From the NCBI GenBank assembly GCA_037176845.1, contig JAYKXP010000037.1, forward strand, positions 124,001-188,000: 64,000 nucleotides of DNA, written 5' to 3'. The DNA comes from Paramarasmius palmivorus. Its lineage: Eukaryota; Basidiomycota; Agaricomycetes; Agaricales; Marasmiaceae. The notes beneath the pieces were generated by a model that saw only the letters and a list, made by a program, of their open reading frames with translations, was not told where the DNA came from and made no database searches. Positions within the stretch are counted from its first letter, which is position 1. Each line of letters starts with the position of its first letter. A program made the position numbers and the translations under genes. Shown in pieces: positions 61,301 to 64,000 of this stretch.

Positions 61301-61931
61301 AAGGTCGGGAACATGGTCAGTAATGACGGAGAAGAATTATGCGCGTATGAAACGTACGGCGGCCCTGACACCCTTTTCGAGTTCGTGGTACCATATGTCA
61401 CTGTGAATGACAGTCCCACCACTATAACGGCTAGACCTGAGCGTAGGGGCACTGTCCGCTTTTCAATGGAAATCTGTTAAATTACCTGAATTCAAAAGAT
61501 TAATATCAACACTCGCACGGAGAGATTTGGACTAACTCACAAATCACAACTTAATGACTTCGACAGAGAGACAGCGAACTCATGTATCCGAAGGTACAGG
61601 TTCGCGAAAGCAGTAAACGAGAGCAGGTTCTTGGGGGTAAGAGGGCGCGGGAGTGTTACAGTTTTTTACTCCACAGAAGCACCGACTGGGCATTGAAATA
61701 CTTTTCTATTTTTTCGGAAGGGTACGTCAAGCTATCAAGAATACAGTCTTAGTGCCGGAATAATACTGTTTTTGACTCTACATATTCGTATTGTTCATTG
61801 CGGAATGTATCCTAGCGATGATTAATGGAATTAGAACTTGGGAATGTATCAAAAAAACAAGTTGACTCACGGAAATAGGTGCTGTGCTACTTCCATTCAG
61901 CTGAAGAAGCACCTGGATCATAATGAGCTCA

Positions 61932-64000
61932 TCATCGGACAGTACATGGTATCAGGAAGCGACTCACTGGGTCGTCAACGGTGTATTGGGGCCAGAGAGG
62001 TCCTGTATATGAGAGTCAGCAAGATCCAGCTTTGAGTCAAGGAAAGACTCACGTTCACTTCCCAGACCGTCATTTGGATCTAGACTGGTTGCAAATGAAA
62101 CCCAGTAGTCTATGATCTGCTCGCTGACTTTTGCTGCTGAAGGAGATGGCACAAAAGTCGATGGAAGGTTTGCAAAGCCAAACACGTAGCTTTTGTCGCT
62201 ACCATGAGCAACTAAACATAAAACATTTCATTCTCGTCACAGGGAACAAATAGGGCTACTTACCTCCATATTCCGGTGCAGGGTTCAGCTCGGGATACGC
62301 GAACTCGTAGCCGTATGTCTTCACGCCTGCCTGCGCAAAAGCTCGAGCCCACGTTCTCCGGGTGAATTGAAATAGCAGGTCATTGTCTGCAGAGAAGGTA
62401 AGAATAGTACCGGATGTGAGCTAACTAGCCTCACATATAGCTGCTAATCTCTTATACTGGGTACCAAGCCCAAAGGTCTCGTTTCCTGTGTTATACGGAG
62501 AGCCTAGCGCTGGAATGTCGGGGTATAACTTCAGGATAGTATTCACTGCATCGTCTAAGTTGGGACTGGAGCTTCCCGGGAATACAGTAAAGTTTGCGAC
62601 CAGAATTTCACGCAGCTCGTCCTCGGTGGCGATCGTAGTGGGCGTGAACACGGTACCTGAACCGTAAACATGAGCATGGTCAATCAACTTAGCATGAAAA
62701 CCACACCTTCATCAAGGCAGTTGCCAGTAATGAATGGAATCTTCGAGTACCGCCCTTGCTTAAGCATCTTTGAAGGTAGATCGGGGAGTAGGCCATTCGG
62801 ACCATCTAGGGTTGGTACCCAAGGGAATAGCTCTCTTGTGGCATCTAGAGAGGCATCTATTGCTTGGATAAAATGTGTAGTGTTGATGTCGTCCCTCCTT
62901 AGGCAATCAAACGTATTGTTGTGGGCGACATCATTACATTCCGGTAGGGCCGCAACAAAGTTATCCCAATCACTTTGACGACGAGTTGCGTTGAATGTGA
63001 ACGTTGTTCCAGCGATACCAGATTCCAGAATCTTCAGCAGAGTCAGTGCTGCCGGATGGGACCCTGAGGTAAAGATACTTACAGTAGCTCTAACGTATTT
63101 CTCCAAGTGGGCGTTTAAGAACAACGTCGATATCGATATGGAGCCGGCACTAATACCGAACAATGTGACCTATATAGCGAACATATGGGCATGAATGTAA
63201 GCGGAAAAGATTCGATATAGAATACAATTACCTTGTCTTTGTCACCTCCAAATGCAGCTATATTGGTTTGAATCCATTCCAATGCCGCCAGCTGATCTTT
63301 CAAGCCGAGATTGAGCGCACCCTGATCAACTGCTTCTGCACCAGTCGGAAAACCCAATGGGCCAAGACGATAATTGAAGCTGGCGTAAATCACTGGAGTT
63401 CCCTGTGGATAGAGCGGGTCAAATCGAAATCGGAGGCGCAAGATATTTGGGGCTCACACGAGCAATACTTTGTACCACGATCGCACTTGCGTTGAGGTCA
63501 GGCGAGCTGTTCACTACAACAATTTCAGTGATTCTGTGCGGTGTAGATATGTGTAGCACGTACCAATGAACCCTCCTCCATAGATGTACGCCATAATCGG
63601 TAGTGAAGCGTTTGCATCTATACCTGCCGGTCTGAAAATGCTGATACTAAGGCAATCCTCGTCGACAGTTGACAGGCCAGGCTAAGAAACCCGCGTCAGC
63701 ACATTTGAGCGCAGCAAACAGGGAAACGGTCTCACTTGGAGGCATGACGCGCCGAATGTTGTTGCATTGAAGATGGAGACATTGAGTGCGGTCTTCAGAA
63801 CAGGAGGTTTTAGCCTCAAATTCCCTATGGGAGGCTCAGCGAAAGGTATGCCTGAGAATATCAATGAGCCATGATTTCAACTATTCCGCAAAGAAACTCA
63901 CCTCCAAAGAACTCCAATCCTTGGGAAGTAATATCCACTCCTACGACGGTAGTATTGCCAACTTTGACGGTGGCCGCACCAGCTAGAGATGCTAATGGGA
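61932..64000 (-). CDS. Secreted type-B carboxylesterase/lipase (5' partial)
   Basis: Alpha/beta-hydrolase that cleaves ester bonds, secreted. The initiator lies beyond 64000. The visible N-terminus PLASLAGAATVKVGNTTVVG looks like the end of a signal peptide and the mature start. Then follow GIPFAEPPIGNLRLKPP, the first Cys loop (GASCLQ), DEDCLSISIFRPAG, the oxyanion loop YGGGF, and VIYASFNYRLGPLGF. The nucleophile elbow is GISAGS (Ser in G-x-S-A-G, with Ile for the more common Glu). Next come ILESGIAGTTFTFN and FITGNCLDEG. The catalytic His is in VAHGSDKSYVFGFAN, and the end is RPLWPQYTVDDPV. About ten short introns, one (GTAAGT...CTGAAG) spliced out to give RATILESG. A degraded copy lies immediately downstream. 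Confidence 0.88.

Noticed and set aside
1..64000. CRISPR arrays, rRNA genes, intact transposons or bacterial-type operons
   Set aside because: No regularly spaced repeats, rRNA landmarks, transposase or reverse transcriptase motifs, or terminal inverted repeats were recognised on reading both strands.

Overview
The window looks like nuclear DNA of a filamentous basidiomycete, probably an Agaricomycete. Genes are split by many 45-65 bp GT-AG introns. A tRNA-Ser carries a short intron and ends in a T run on its own strand. The gene families (DUF6593, CAP/PR-1, F-box-like, microsomal P450, fungal half-size ABC transporters, type-B carboxylesterase) are typical of mushroom-forming fungi. The species cannot be named from this sequence. 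No rRNA, CRISPR array or intact transposon was seen.

Region 1 (1-19.8 kb) is a metabolism and secretion block made largely of paralogue pairs. It begins with the 3' part of an allantoate/nicotinate-type MFS permease. Two related ABC transporters (minus strand, 1.5-4.3 and 15.9-18.6 kb) flank two tandem cytochrome P450 genes (plus, 6.3-8.3 and 9.1-11.1 kb), a Pro-rich repeat protein and two secreted CAP/PR-1 proteins (minus, 12.6-14.7 kb). A tRNA-Ser(GCT) and a DUF6593 gene close the block. Most of these genes could be rebuilt exon by exon with the frame closing exactly. Both P450s share a 9-nt microexon and both CAP genes share a 12-nt microexon.

Region 2 (20.2-50.2 kb) is the unusual part. 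Eight small genes on both strands share one five-part architecture: three exons each carrying one Asn/Gly motif (roughly NEGDFGEQN, NTGxYNATN, NKGDGNITN), an invariant 39-nt exon (GYNxxQR-like), and a last exon starting LQAY-like that is different in every copy. Every intron is phase 1, so every internal exon is a symmetric 1-1 module. Two further genes (22.7 kb and 48.9-50.2 kb) carry looser versions of the same repeat. I recognise no named family. The Asn/Gly spacing recalls beta-arch or amyloid-signalling repeats, but that is inference. Between these genes lie long gene-poor stretches, an F-box-like remnant, a Ser/Pro-rich nuclear-looking protein and a DHA1-type MFS drug transporter.

Region 3 (52-64 kb) holds a C2-domain protein, an aldo/keto reductase with an N-terminal extension, a long disordered basic protein, a decayed carboxylesterase fragment and, running off the right edge, its intact secreted relative.

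Functionally, regions 1 and 3 suggest uptake, efflux, oxidation and secretion. Region 2 looks like a rapidly diversifying lineage-specific family.
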